This document shows positions 34,168-45,141 of a stretch of 64,000 nt of DNA, piece by piece (positions within the stretch are counted from its first letter, which is position 1; the number at the start of each line of letters is the position of its first letter). The notes beneath the pieces are model-generated. The model did no database searches, was not told where the DNA came from, and worked only from the letters and a program-made list of their open reading frames with translations. The translations under genes and the position numbers were made by a program. The DNA comes from Irpex lacteus (taxonomy: Eukaryota; Basidiomycota; Agaricomycetes; Polyporales; Irpicaceae): the NCBI GenBank assembly GCA_001986395.2, contig MQVO02000046.1, positions 62,001-126,000 on the forward strand, in the 5' to 3' direction.

Positions 34168-35699
34168 TTAATCTAACTCGTTCAAGCTGCGAGCGGCCGG
34201 CGGAGGTGCAGCTGCAGCAGGAGCGGGTGCAGGAGGGGGAGGAGGGGGAGGCGTCAAGAATTGTTTCCTACAGGTTAAAGGATGTCAGTATCAAATCAAA
34301 ACGACGCCAATTGAAATGCACTTACGCTCCGCTGATTACTGTAGTAACAGTGTTCGCCTTATCCAGAACATCCCCTATCTTCTCGGCGCTACCAAAGAGT
34401 TTCTTGGCCCCTTGCACGATAGACGAAACCAAGGACGCGCCGCTCTCCAAGTTATCGTCATCTGCAGCCCTTGCGACGATCTCCATAAATTCCTCTAGGT
34501 CACGTCGACTGAACGTTGCACCGATATCCGACACATCTCGCTTCGGCGGTGCTGCTGCTGGAGCTGGTGCCGCCGCGGGAGGAGGGGGAGGAGGAGGTGT
34601 CAAGAATTGTTTTCTGCAAAAATCATCGAATGTCAATGTCAGAGAATGAAGTCTACAACAATGGATGCACTTACACTCCATCAACCACGGTAGTGATAGT
34701 GTTCAGATGTCCAAGACCCTTCCCAATCTTGTCTATCGTACTGCCCTCGCCGAGAATTTTCGAGCCCAATTTGGCGATTGTACTAACGATAGACGCGCCG
34801 CTCTCCAAGTCGTCATCCTCAGCGGCCCTCGCGATGAGCTCCATGAAGTCCTCTATGTCACGTCGACTGATAGTCGCGCTGACGTCCGATACATCTCGCT
34901 TTTGAGCTGGCTGAGATGTAGCGGGAGCGGGAGCGGCTGCTGGAGGAGGGGGAGGAGGAGGAGGCGGGGCATTGCCTCCACCGAATATAGCAGGAATTAG
35001 ATGGGTAAGGGGCTTCAAAAGCGACCCAATGCTGAAGGCACCACTTTCATCCAAGTCAATGTCGCCCCTGGCCAACAGCTGCACAAGCTCGTCGAAATCT
35101 CGAGCCTCGAATTCACGACGTTGGGCTTGCCCTGCTGCCGTCGGGGCTGGTGCAGCTGGTGCCGGTGCCGGTGTAGGAGTAGGCTTGTGGCTACGAGCAA
35201 AGTTCAGTCAGAAGATGTATGTAGTGTCAGAGGCGAATTTAACTTACAAGATATTGAAAATGTCAGACCCGATGCCAAAAAGGCTCCCACCAATCTTGGC
35301 CAGCGGCGTAAGCTTCTTCAAGTCACCAAGGCCCAGCGCGGCACTACTCTCATCGTCCTCTTCGAGAGCACGAGATACAAGGTTGATTAGTTCCTCGACT
35401 TGTCGACGTTGCTTGGTTTCCTTTATTAGTCCCAAGTTCTCAGGAGAGCCAGGGAGATGGACGGGAAGAGAGAGGACCGTTCCAGGTGGCTTGATACCAG
35501 CAATGATCCTAGCTGGCCCTATACCGCCGAAGAATTTCGGAGGTACTGGTGAGCTCCCAGTGGTAGAAGGCGTGCTTTGCAAGTCAGGTCCGAGGGGAAG
35601 AAGCTTACCCATCGTTACTGGAGTGGGCGCAGAGAGCGCAGGGGCTGCAGAGGACAGCACGATGGCGAGGGCGACAAGGGCGGTAGTGGAAGAACGCAT
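34168..35699 (-). CDS. Secreted repeat protein with dibasic sites and Pro-rich linkers (KEP-like)
   Basis: Exons 35248-35699, 34675-35190, 34326-34613 and 34168-34267 give 451 aa. The signal peptide is MRSSTTALVALAIVLSSAAPALS, cleaved near residue 23. Four diverged repeats follow. Each has a dibasic site (KQRRQ, AQRRE, AQKRD, PKRD), then a helix such as RRDIEDFMELIARAAEDDD, a Gly/Ser/Ala segment, a hydrophobic helix and a Pro/Ala-rich linker. Repeats 2 and 3 are most alike (KRDVSD..ATxSRRDxExFMExxARAA). Three introns fall in or next to linkers, at similar places (VKQFLTPPPP twice), so exon duplication is likely. Dibasic sites after a signal peptide suggest Kex2 processing into several peptides, as in fungal Kex2-processed repeat proteins. 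The function is unknown. Confidence 0.72.
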
Positions 35700-36661
35700 C
35701 GTGAGACGGGTAAAAAGCAGCGGAAAGGCTTAGAATGAAAGGTGGAACGAATGGGGAGTGGTCGTGAGATGAGAAGTGAGCAGCGAGCGAATATTCGTGA
35801 GTCGTGTAAGAACGTCTGTCGTGAATGAATGAATAAGTGGGAGATGAAAAGATCAAGTCGAGCTAGTACATGGATATCAGTTAGCAAACGATGAAATGGT
35901 ATTGAAGTGGACTGGGATCACATACCGACCGGCACTGACTTGATTTGTGGCTAGCACGAGAAGAACGAAGGAGAGGAGGTGAACTCGGAGGGAGCTGAGG
36001 GATACCTATCCGAAGTGAGGGCTTATATACACATCTCTGCCTTCTCATTCCAGACCTAGTAAGGGTGAGTATTGTGCGCTACGAACGGGACTGGGACGCG
36101 AAGGGAGGTTCGGGCTGCTGTGAAACTTTCGGTAACATCACGGTGATTCGCTCAACGTCAAGACGGACGCTGCTTCAGGTGGGCGACGGTCTGGAAGTGA
36201 GCTAGCCACCGCTGTTTCTCGTCCAATAAACTGAAGCGTGGAGGATGTACAACGTACGCCCGCAATTTGTGAGCTATGCCAGCGTATGATCGAATCAACC
36301 TCAGAGCACGCAATCACGGTCCATAGATCCTAAAAACGAGAGGTGGATCAGTGAAGGAAGAGCCACGCTGTCCGAAACTTACGGGGAAAGTGTATGTGGA
36401 AGGCAAAAAAAGAGATGAATGAATGATCGCCACCGCCCAGGATTCATCAGTTCCGGGGACGCGGCTCGATCGGTGTGATGATAGCCACTTGTTTGGCCTC
36501 GGCGCTGTAGGTTACGACGGAGCAATCAGAGCACAATTCAGGTTGCACAAGCATTGAATGAGGTTTTCAGTGCAAAGATACTAGTACAATTACATTAGTT
36601 GACAGGTGTTCGAAACGCAAGTCTGAGTCTCAAATTATACTTGTCTGGCCTCGGCCTCTGC
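35700..36661. other. Upstream region of the repeat protein
   Basis: No gene was seen. CT-rich sequence right upstream of ATG 35699 on the minus strand may be the promoter and 5'UTR, possibly with an intron near 35860-35930. Confidence 0.4.
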
Positions 36662-37555
36662 TCACGCCCGCTTTTGAGCCTCCTTCTCAACCTTTGCCGC
36701 ACCTTCCTCAACCTTTCCAGCGCCCTTAGCCACCTGCTTAGCTCCTTCGCTCTTCGCGTCCTCAGCTTTCGACTTTCCGTAGCCGAACCAACTGCCGAGC
36801 CACGCTCCCCAGCTCTGCTTCTCCTCCTGCACCTTCTGCGCGGCATGATCGTACGCATCGTGGGCTTTGTGCGCGGCATCGTTATAGGTTGCGGTTGCGC
36901 TGGCCTTGGCATGGTCGAGAGACTGTTGAGCAGACTGCTTGTATGCATCGATTTTGGCTTGGGCGGCAGCAGCTGCTGAGTCTGCTTCCGAGCGGGCTTG
37001 GTCGAGTTTGCCCTTAGCAGCACTCTAGAACATGTGAAGGACACGTTGAGCATCGCATTTGAAGAAGCGATATTCATCTCGAAAAGGTGCCTACCTTGGT
37101 GTCTTCGTACGCTCTCTCGCCCTCCTTCACCGCATCATGCGCTGTCGCAACACCAGCGTCCCTCAGCTCAGCGGCCTTCTGCTTGGCACGCTCTTCATCA
37201 GCCTTCCTCTGATCGTGGGGGTGCACCTGAGCGCCACTCTGTTGCGTGTACCACCAGCCGCCAACAGCTGCTGCTGTTCCGCCGACGAGGTACAGGAAGG
37301 TGTTGTTCGAGCTCGGTTTGTCGACCTTAGGTATGCTCGGTTTGTCATTGGGTAGGGGCTTGTCAGTCGGGTGTTGAGGGTCCGGAATAGTAGCCATAGT
37401 CCGTGCACGCTGATTGTGGCCAAGATGTTAGCGACCACAGCTCATCGAGTTGGACATTGATGGAGACAAACCAAAGCACTAGCAGCAACGGGCGTACGCG
37501 CTACTGATGCGCCTGCTATGGCACGTGGAGCTTGGGAGCGAATGATGGCAGACAT
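36662..37555 (-). CDS. LEA-like mitochondrial-type protein
   Basis: Exons 37472-37555, 37095-37409 and 36662-37024 give 253 aa. The N-terminus MSAIIRSQAPRAIAGASVART is a typical mitochondrial presequence: Arg, Ala and Ser, with no acid. A single TM segment lies near residue 60 (FLYLVGGTAAAVGGWWY). The rest is a long Ala/Lys/Glu/Gln-rich amphipathic helical region with repeated blocks like KAHDAYDHAAQKVQEEKQ and GAKQVAKGAGKVEEGAAKVEKEA. That resembles LEA-type proteins and the fungal proteins labelled calcofluor-white-hypersensitive. A role in stress protection or inner-membrane organisation is plausible by analogy only. The second ATG (MATIPDP, in exon 2) would give a form without the presequence. 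Confidence 0.72.
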
Positions 37556-38541
37556 GTTCAAGATCGTGGTCGTCGTTGAGAGCGTTGAGGAGAGGGGAAT
37601 GGATATGTTGTGGGAAATTCAGATGAGAACGAGCTCGCCTTTTGAACGTGGTTGATCTCCGATGACGACACGCTGTCGCTGGCACATGCAATGACGTACT
37701 TTGCACCTACAGTAACCCCACACGTTGGATATTTATGGAAGGGCGCATCAATTCACACGCCGCAGTCCTTTGACACCAACGTCCACAAAAGGGTTTTTTA
37801 AGTTCATCAACGTGTCCTCGGCCGATGCTTGTCCATGCCCTAGGGCCTGCTCTTAAACCCTGCGCTAATTTTAGGTATACTTATACTCAAGTTGTTCTGG
37901 CGTGAAATGTATGTCGGAAAGTTGATGCCAGTGCTCATGCTATCCAACTCAGAGTACAAAACAAGCAGTCGCATGGGGTGTACTCTGCACTTCACCGTGA
38001 CTTGACTGAGCCCAACGGTCGCGACATAGTATGGTAAGTACCAAGCTCTGCTCTTACACTTCAGCACTCTGACAACCATCATGCCACTTATCAACTCAGA
38101 GAAGTACGTGCAGTGCCAGCGGACAACGCGCGTTCGCCAACCTCACGTGTTATCACCGCTGGATCATCCTGCTTAAACTTCTTCATGTCTATCGTGGCAG
38201 TGGATGCGTTTGAGGGCCTCCATCGTATCAAAATATCCTTGATTACGGTGCCTAATGACCGATCTACCCATTTCGCATTAGAGAATCTGACACGATGAGG
38301 TTGCAGAGTGCGGCATATATAACGACTAACACATCGGCGACAGTTCTGTAGCTCACTCAAGTTCACCTCTTCTCCTGCGCTGGCCGCTTGTTTTATTGAC
38401 ACTGGCTGGTACGTTTCTCCTATCTCACACTATCTGGTACTGACCGTTTGCAGTCTTTTAGTTCGTTTTACGCGTATACTAGCACCGCCAATTGCCCACC
38501 CTACGTCTCATACACACTCATTCACCCCTTTCTACGACACA
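37556..38541. other. Divergent promoter region
   Basis: Lies between the LEA-like gene (minus) and a secreted-protein gene (plus). Minus-strand frames near 37840-38400 have no recognised motif. Confidence 0.4.
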
Positions 38542-39591
38542 ATGCGCACATCATCTGCCAGTCTTCTCCTTGCCATCCTATACCTTGCGACTTCGGCTTT
38601 CTCCGCCCCTGCACGTTCATTGTCTTCCCTACACGACTCAGAGTTAGGCAGGCGCAGGATCCCCCTGAATGCTCTCTCTCCAGATGCCGTCAGTCGCCTC
38701 TTCCCGAACGGAGTTCCAAGCCCCACCGACCCTCTACCTCAGCCTACGTTCACTGATAACGTCCAATCAGCGCCGCCTGCTCACCTGCACATCTTTGCCG
38801 ATACCCTTCGTAACTTCGGCGGTGGTCACGTTATTGCAAACCGTCAGGACGGTGAAGACGGAGGAAGCGGGGCGCTGGGCACTCTGGGAGTGAAACAGAT
38901 AGTAGGTAATCAAGCATCTCCGGAGCTCAAAGCCGCGGTTGGAACCCTTAGGTCAATCCTCGGGCTTGGGTGAGCTTTTTCTTATGCTCGATCTGTCAAT
39001 GGTTGAAGGCTAATCAGAGTTTTCGTCTCGTATGGACAGACATCATGACGCCACCCAATCGCATCCAGCAGCTCCCGCCCCTCCAGCGTTCCCACAGTCC
39101 ACTTTGCCATCTACACCGGCCAAACGAGATCACCAACCATACCCACTTTCCAAGCTTCAACAAAGCGGTGCCTTGGAACAGTTGAAGTTCTCTCCCAACT
39201 TCGCATCGGAGTTCGATGACGCGTTGCATAACGAAGTAATTTTGCCTCAGTCTGCAGCCACGGAGACCCGGCTCCAACCTACCAGAATTGTGAAAGTGGT
39301 ACGAAGGAGGAAAGGTCTGGATCTAGAGAGGAGGGAGCCGGCGATACACATCGGCGTGAATGCCCCCTTCCTGAGCAATATCCCGAATAAGTGAATGATT
39401 CATACGTACCACAAGCTATCATACACTGGCTAATTACCTTCTTCAGTGCACCCCCGGTTACGTTAACGACAACTACAGTAACTGTAACGCCGACGCCGAC
39501 CCCAATCGATTGTAAGCACCCGGATATCTCCAACGACGAGCAGCTCAAGGCCTGTGGGCTCGTACGGTGCATAGGCTTCGGTTGTATCTAA
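38542..39591 (+). CDS. Secreted protein with dibasic sites and Cys-rich tail
   Basis: Exons 38542-38969, 39040-39390 and 39447-39591 give 307 aa with matching phases. The signal peptide is MRTSSASLLLAILYLATSAFSAP. Basic clusters GRRRIP, AKRDHQ and VVRRRKGLDLERRE are possible Kex2 sites. The last exon is Thr/Val/Pro-rich (TLTTTTVTVTPTPTP) and then has four Cys in 29 residues (CKHPD, ACG, RCIGFGC), like a small disulfide-bonded tail. No family was recognised. It is probably extracellular or wall-associated, judging from the signal peptide and the Thr-rich linker, which would be a good O-mannosylation target. Confidence 0.66.
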
Positions 39592-39779
39592 TAAGTAATA
39601 CTGAGTGACACGAAAACATGTTCAAGCATGTAGTGTAACATGTGCCCGTCTCTGGAACTTGTCGTCGAGAGTACTTGCAGATGCTTTGCTCAGAGGACGA
39701 CACACGCGGCAAGGGCGAGTATTTTATTAGGGTATATAATAATGAATATATGATTGTGGACATCGCACTCCGCATCTCT

Positions 39780-41264
39780 TCACCTTGAATGTGCCGGCAG
39801 GGCGATACCGCCAGGGCTCAGTGTATCAAGCTTATCCTGTCTCTTCCCTCCCATCTTGGGCCTGCATCCAAATCCCCGGGGATCCCCACTCTCTCGCCAC
39901 TTACGCAAAGTAGCGAAAGGCGCATCCATGAACATAGCTATCTGCCCTATCGTGCCGATAACCCTGTTGTCATACTCTATCCAATACAGATGGATCTGTC
40001 GGGCGGCCTCAATTTCCTCTGAGGTATGAGAGCCGACGCGTTCTTCCTTGAGACGTTCCCGCGTCATGTCCCACAGTTTCTTCTCCACCGAGGTCAGCTT
40101 CCTGAATCTCGCCTCGCCAGATCGCCAGGCCAGGTACAGCGTCAGAGAATCTCGGACGTTGGAAAACGTGTTGCCGAACCGCACGGCGGGCCAGCCTTCG
40201 ATAGTGACACCATACCGCTTGGTAATCGCCTCGTCAAATATGCGATACTGCACGCGCATCGGGCGTGTTCCTGGTCTTCGCGTTGCCTCACCTTCAGATA
40301 TGTGTCAGTGCCAGTGATCGTCATTAGGAACACCCACAGTAGAGACATAGAGATGTGAGAATGGACACTGACGTAATTTCTGAGACATAAGTTCGTGTGT
40401 GGCACGTTGCACGTCGTACACGTCGGGCATAAAGGCGTAGTCGAGCGGAGCGCCATTCACGTCTCGTATAGTATCCTTGGGGTCGTTTGAGAATTTCGCG
40501 AGCAACTCCCGGATGTGTTCGATGCTCATATCCTTCGCCAGAGGTCGCATTCCTTTGGCCTTATAGGTATGTATTTGCATGGCCTTTGCGATATCCTGCA
40601 GCGAACTCTGGAACTTCTCCTTCCAGAAGCCCTCTACGTAGTGCGAGCTCTGAAACACCATCGGCTCCTTCTCCGAACGCCTCAATATAACCAGTGCATA
40701 CTCTAACTCCTTGTATTCTTTCAGCCCCTCTAGCTATGCAGCGGGCACAAATACTTGTCAGTACTGGGAACTTAGTAGGGGGGCGGTGAGACGCACAAGC
40801 CACTGAATATTGCCTATTTGACGTGTAGTTTTTCCCGAATGGGCCTTTATGCGGGCGACTGCTTCTTGGTATGCGGTCTCCGTGGCGGACACACGCTCCT
40901 CTTCGCTCATAGCCATCCACCGCTCGCGCAGTGCACGTACACCATCGGGGTCGCCGATCAACAGACGTTTTTGACCCTTCGGTAAGGCTAGTAACTTTGG
41001 GTAAGCTTTCTCGAGGAAACATTCAGCAATATTTCCCAACGCACCGTCGTTCAACCGCTTCACCTCCTGGACACAGAAGAGGTGGTAGCGCGAAGGAAGT
41101 CTGCCTATGATTATCTTGGTTTTTCGTGGACTTGGAGGCGGTTTCTTTGTGGGATTTGAGGATTCAGAGGACAGCATAGGAGGAGTTTGAGACTGAATGC
41201 ACGATACTAGTCCTGGAGATCGCCTGGGCCGGAGCTGTGGTCTGCAGAGTGTACGTGCAAACAT
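39780..41264 (-). CDS. HMG-box-like family protein, paralogue B
   Basis: Exons 40797-41264, 40373-40733 and 39780-40291 give 446 aa with matching phases. The N-terminus MFARTLCRPQLRPRRSPGLV is Arg-rich without acids, like a mitochondrial presequence. The HMG-like segment reads LPSRYHLFCVQEVKRLND..GVRALRERWMAMSEEERVSATETAYQEA. The middle has SEKEPMVFQSSHYVEGFWKEKFQ and DMSIEHIRELLAKF. The C-terminal half has YLAWRSGEARFRKLTSVEKKLWDMTRERLKEE and GTIGQIAMFMDAPFATLRKWRESGDPR. Both halves could be HMG-type folds, which would give a two-box layout like TFAM/Abf2; this is inference. It is the most complete copy of the B-C-D array. Confidence 0.68.
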
Positions 41265-41269
41265 TATAG

Positions 41270-43390
41270 GCAGGCTGCAGCGTCACGGTTCTGGTTTAAG
41301 TCATATCGGCGCTCACATAACCACCGGGTGCTGATGAAGTTGCTGCAGCAATCTTGACACTCTCCTGTAGCAGCTCTATTTTGTGCGACAACAACTTGAC
41401 TCGCAAAGGATCCTCCAAGTAACGCTGAGAGGCTACTGAGATGACACCTGTATAACAGCCTGAGGGAAGACGCGCAAAAGAGGTGAATGTGGAACATTTG
41501 AGTGTGTAACTTATGTACTATAGGGTAGTGGGTATGACTGTATACATGAGGGTACGTAACACTTCGCATCCTTGACTGTTTCCCCGCATTCTGAATGTCC
41601 TAGCGTAGCGTACTTATCAAGCATTTGTCATTTTTTGCCCCTGGTTTAGTCTGATACTAGATATACGCGGATCTCCACTCTCCTGCCACTTGCGCAATAC
41701 GGCGAACGGCGCGTCCATGAACATGGCGATTTGACCAATCGTTCCGATAACCTTATTGTCATAATCTATCCAATGCAGATGGATCCGTCGGGCGATCTCA
41801 ATTTCTTCTGAGGTATGAGAGCCGACGCGTTCTTGCTTGAGACGTTCTCGCGTCACGTCCCATAGTGTCTTCTCCGCCGGGGTCAGCTTCTTGAATCTCG
41901 CCTCGCCGGATCTCCAGGCAAGATACAGCATCAGAGCATCGTGCACGTTGCGAGTGGAAGAGGCGAACGGCACGGCGGGCCAGCCTTCGATGGTAATTCC
42001 ATACTCCTTGGTAATTACCTCGTCAAATTGGCGATATTGCATGCGCGGCGGGCGTTTTCGTAGGTTTCCCGTGGCTTCCCCTTCAGATGTGAGTCAGTGA
42101 TCGTTGCGTCGTATAGGAACACATGCGGCAGAAGAACTGAGACGCAGGAGAGGGAAAACTGACAAAGCTTTTGAGATATAAGTTTGTGTGTGGCACACAG
42201 TACATCTTGCATGTCGGGCATAAAATCGTAGTCGAGCAGTCCACCGTCCACGTCTCGTTTAAAAGTCTTGGGGCCGTCTGGGAATTTCGCGAGCAACTCC
42301 CGAATGTGTTCGATGCTCATATCTTTCGCCAGAGGTCGCAATCTCTTGGCCTTATAGGTATGTGCTTGCATGGCCTTTGCGATCCCCTCAAGTGAGCTCT
42401 GGAACTTCTCCTTCCAGAAGTCATCTACGTAGTGCGAGCTCCGAAACACCATCGGCTCCTTCTCTGAACGTGTCAATACGACCAGTGCATACTCTGACTC
42501 CCTGTGTCCCTTCACTCCCTCTAGCTATGCGACGGGCACGAAAACTTGTCAGTGCTATGAATTTAGTAAAGGGGACAGTAGACGCACAAGCCACTGAATG
42601 TTGCCTATCTTCCGAGTAGTTCTTCCCGGACGGGCCTTCGAGCGGGTGACTGCTTCTTGGTATCCGGTCTCCGTGGCGGACACACGCTCCTCTTCGCTCA
42701 TAGCCAACCACCGCTCGCGTAGTGCACGTACACCATTGTGGTCGCCCATTAACATGTGTTTTTGACCCTTTGGTAAGGCTAGTAACTTTGAGTCAGCCTT
42801 CTTGAGACAACAGTCAGTAATTTCCCCCACACACCGTCGTTCAACCGCTTCAACTCCTGAGCGCAGAAGACTGTCCAGCGCGAAGGAAGCTTGCTGTATG
42901 TGGACAGTTTCTTTGTGGGTTTTAAGGATTCAGAGGGCAGCATGGAAAGAGTTCGAGACTGATTCCGGGATACTGGAGATCGCCTGGGCTGGAGCCGTGA
43001 TCTGCAGAGTGCAAACATTACGGGGCTACACTGGCAGTCACGGTTCTGGTTCAAGTTATATAAGCGCCCATATAACCTCAAATATTCATCGAGCGCCGCT
43101 GCCAGTACTAGTGACCTTGTTGCAGTCATTTTGACTCTCTCCTACAGCTCTACCTTGTGCGACGACGACGACAAGAGGAACAGGACAATGATGTTGGTTC
43201 TAATCTAACCAGCATTGACTCGCAAGTTCCCTCTAAGTAACGCTGTGACTCGGAGGCTACCGAGATGACACAGATGACTGTCCTGAGGGAGGACGCACAT
43301 AAAAGGTTGCCGTGCAACGTTTGAGTGTGTAATTTAAATACTATATAGCAGTGGGTATGACTGTGTACATGAGGGCCCATGATACTTACT
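41270..43390 (-). promoter_or_regulatory. Duplicated upstream regions of paralogues B and C
   Basis: The 300 bases upstream of B (41270-41565) and of C (43025-43390) align along most of their length. Shared pieces are cacggttctggtt, aagtaacgctg, ctgagggaag or ctgagggagg, and ttgagtgtgtaa. The C copy has a minus-strand TATATAA near 43060. The upstream region of D (44915-44970) keeps ttctggtttaagc followed by ggcgcccatata. The array therefore duplicated with its promoters. Confidence 0.6.
41617..43018 (-). pseudogene. HMG-box-like family protein, paralogue C, frameshifted
   Basis: It has the same three-exon layout as B: 42588-43018, 42164-42524 and 41617-42080. Start MFALCRSRLQPRRSP, the HMG-like part (RWTVFCAQELKRLND and RALRERWLAMSEEERVSATETGYQEA) and the C-terminal half all match B closely. 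After LNDG the reading frame is lost: aligned to B, C lacks one base in the stretch around 42815-42835. The upstream frame then stops after about 16 codons. The following sequence is open in the next frame, so all downstream exons are still well kept. It is either a young pseudogene, a sequencing error, or a gene translated from a downstream start without the presequence. Confidence 0.7.
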
Positions 43391-43443
43391 ATCGTTGGCT
43401 CTGTTTCCCCGAATTCTGGCTGTCCTAGCGGAGCGGTGCCGTA

Positions 43444-44869
43444 CTATGTATTTGTCGGTTTTCGCCCCTGGGCGAGGTCCAGTTTGATACCTGACGCACG
43501 CGGATCCCCACTCTCCTGCCACTTGCGCAATAAAACGAACGGCGCGTCCATGAACATAGCGATCTGATCGACAGTGCCAATAGCCTTGTGGTCGAAGTCG
43601 AGAAGATAGGCAGGCATATACTTGGCGACACTCCCGTCCAAGTAACTAGCGCCATACGTAGCAGCGCGTTCTTTTTTGAGGCGTGCGCGTGTCTCGTCCC
43701 ATTGTCTTTTTTCTTCCTCAGAGAGCTTCCTGAACTTCGTCGAGCCGGACTTCCACGCATGATAGAGCGTCAGGGTCTCTCGCATATTGGATTGCCATGA
43801 TAGAGGGACGAACTGAACCGGAGGCCAATTTTCGATTATGATCCCGTATTTCTTAGTGATCTTTTCGTCGAACTTGGTGTATTGCATTCGCGTTGTGGGA
43901 CTTCCTGTGTGCTCGCCTTTTGAGCGGAATATTTTCGATGTTAGTTATGGTTCTTTGGTATGTAATGGTGAGACGGAAATGGAGACTGACGAAGCTTTCG
44001 TGTTATCATGTCCGTCAATGTAATGCCCACGTCTAATTTCGTGGGGGTGCGGTCGTAGTCGCGCAAGGTGTTCAAGCCGCGGGTGCGCTCGGCTTTCGGC
44101 AGCGTCTGTAACATTTCTTGAAGCTCTTCAACGCTTAATTCCCTCGCTGAAGGTCGTATCCTCTGCGCTGTATTGATATAATGCTTCATTTCCTTTGCGG
44201 TGTCTTCGAGTGAGGTTTGGAACTTGTCCTTCCAGAAGTCCTGCACGTGATGCGAGCTATGAAACACGGTTGGCTCTTTCTCTGCTCGTGTTACCATCAC
44301 AATTGCGAACTCCGATCCCTTATATTCCTTCAACAACTCCAGCTATGGGATATTTCCTTAGTAGTGAGTACCTAAACGAACGGATTGACGGACGCACACG
44401 TTCTCCAATCTGGCGTATGAGGCGAGCAGTTTGGGTCGTCCCTGAACGAGTTAAGCGTGCAAGTGTTTGTTGGTATCCATCTTCCGTAGCAGCCACTTGC
44501 TCGTCTTTGCTCATCGCAAACCACCGTTCGCGTATTGAGCGTCGGATTTCAGGAGCAGTGGATATGTGGTGCTTTTGGCCCGGTGGTAAGCCTGTTGGTA
44601 TCAGATCAGTCTCATAGACAGAGAGAACAGGCTTCGTCCGACTCACCTTCCGATTCGTTCAGCCGCTTCAGCTCCTGACCAAGAAAAATCCAATAGCGCG
44701 AAGGTTTGGCTGATTTTGTTTTTCGAGACGGCATTGGTGCCACAGGATGGGACTGGGAGGCGGAAGGGGACTGCAGGGAATTAAAGGCTTGCTCGGAAAG
44801 AGTTCGAAGTTGAGAACAGAGTAGTGATGAGCCCATGAGCTGTGGTCGTGGTCTACAATGTGCCAACAT
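43444..44869 (-). CDS. HMG-box-like family protein, paralogue D
   Basis: Exons 44647-44869, 44398-44591, 43991-44342 and 43444-43916 give 413 aa with matching phases. As in paralogue A, an extra intron splits the HMG-like part. The N-terminus MLAHCRPRPQLMGSSLLCSQLRTLSEQ is Arg-containing and almost free of acids, a possible mitochondrial presequence. The HMG-like part reads KPSRYWIFLGQELKRLNE..IRRSIRERWFAMSKDEQVAATEDGYQ. The C-terminal half has LYHAWKSGSTKFRKLSEEEKRQWDETRARLKKE and GTVDQIAMFMDAPFVLLRKWQESGDPR. It is more diverged from B and C than those are from each other, so it is an older duplicate. Confidence 0.68.
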
Positions 44870-45141
44870 CGTGTGTCGGTGGCTACAGTCTCGAATTCCT
44901 AATGAGTATAATGTTGTCAACGTTCTGGTTCTGGTTTAAGCTATGTAGGCGCCCATATAGGCCGCGATCGCCTGTGATCTTACCGCAACGATCTTGACCT
45001 CGTCGTCCAGCCTCTCTTCGAACGAACGGCGTCCCACGGCACCCAATAGCGCAGATACTACCGTCACAATTGGCCGTATTCTGATCAAGAGCGACTTTAA
45101 AAGTAAACAGTGCATCTGCGCAACGTCCAAAGACTAACGGT
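44870..45141. promoter_or_regulatory. Divergent promoter between paralogue D and DCAF7
   Basis: The 270-bp gap separates two genes reading outward. It contains the ttctggtttaagc and ggcgcccatata blocks also found upstream of B and C. Confidence 0.5.
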
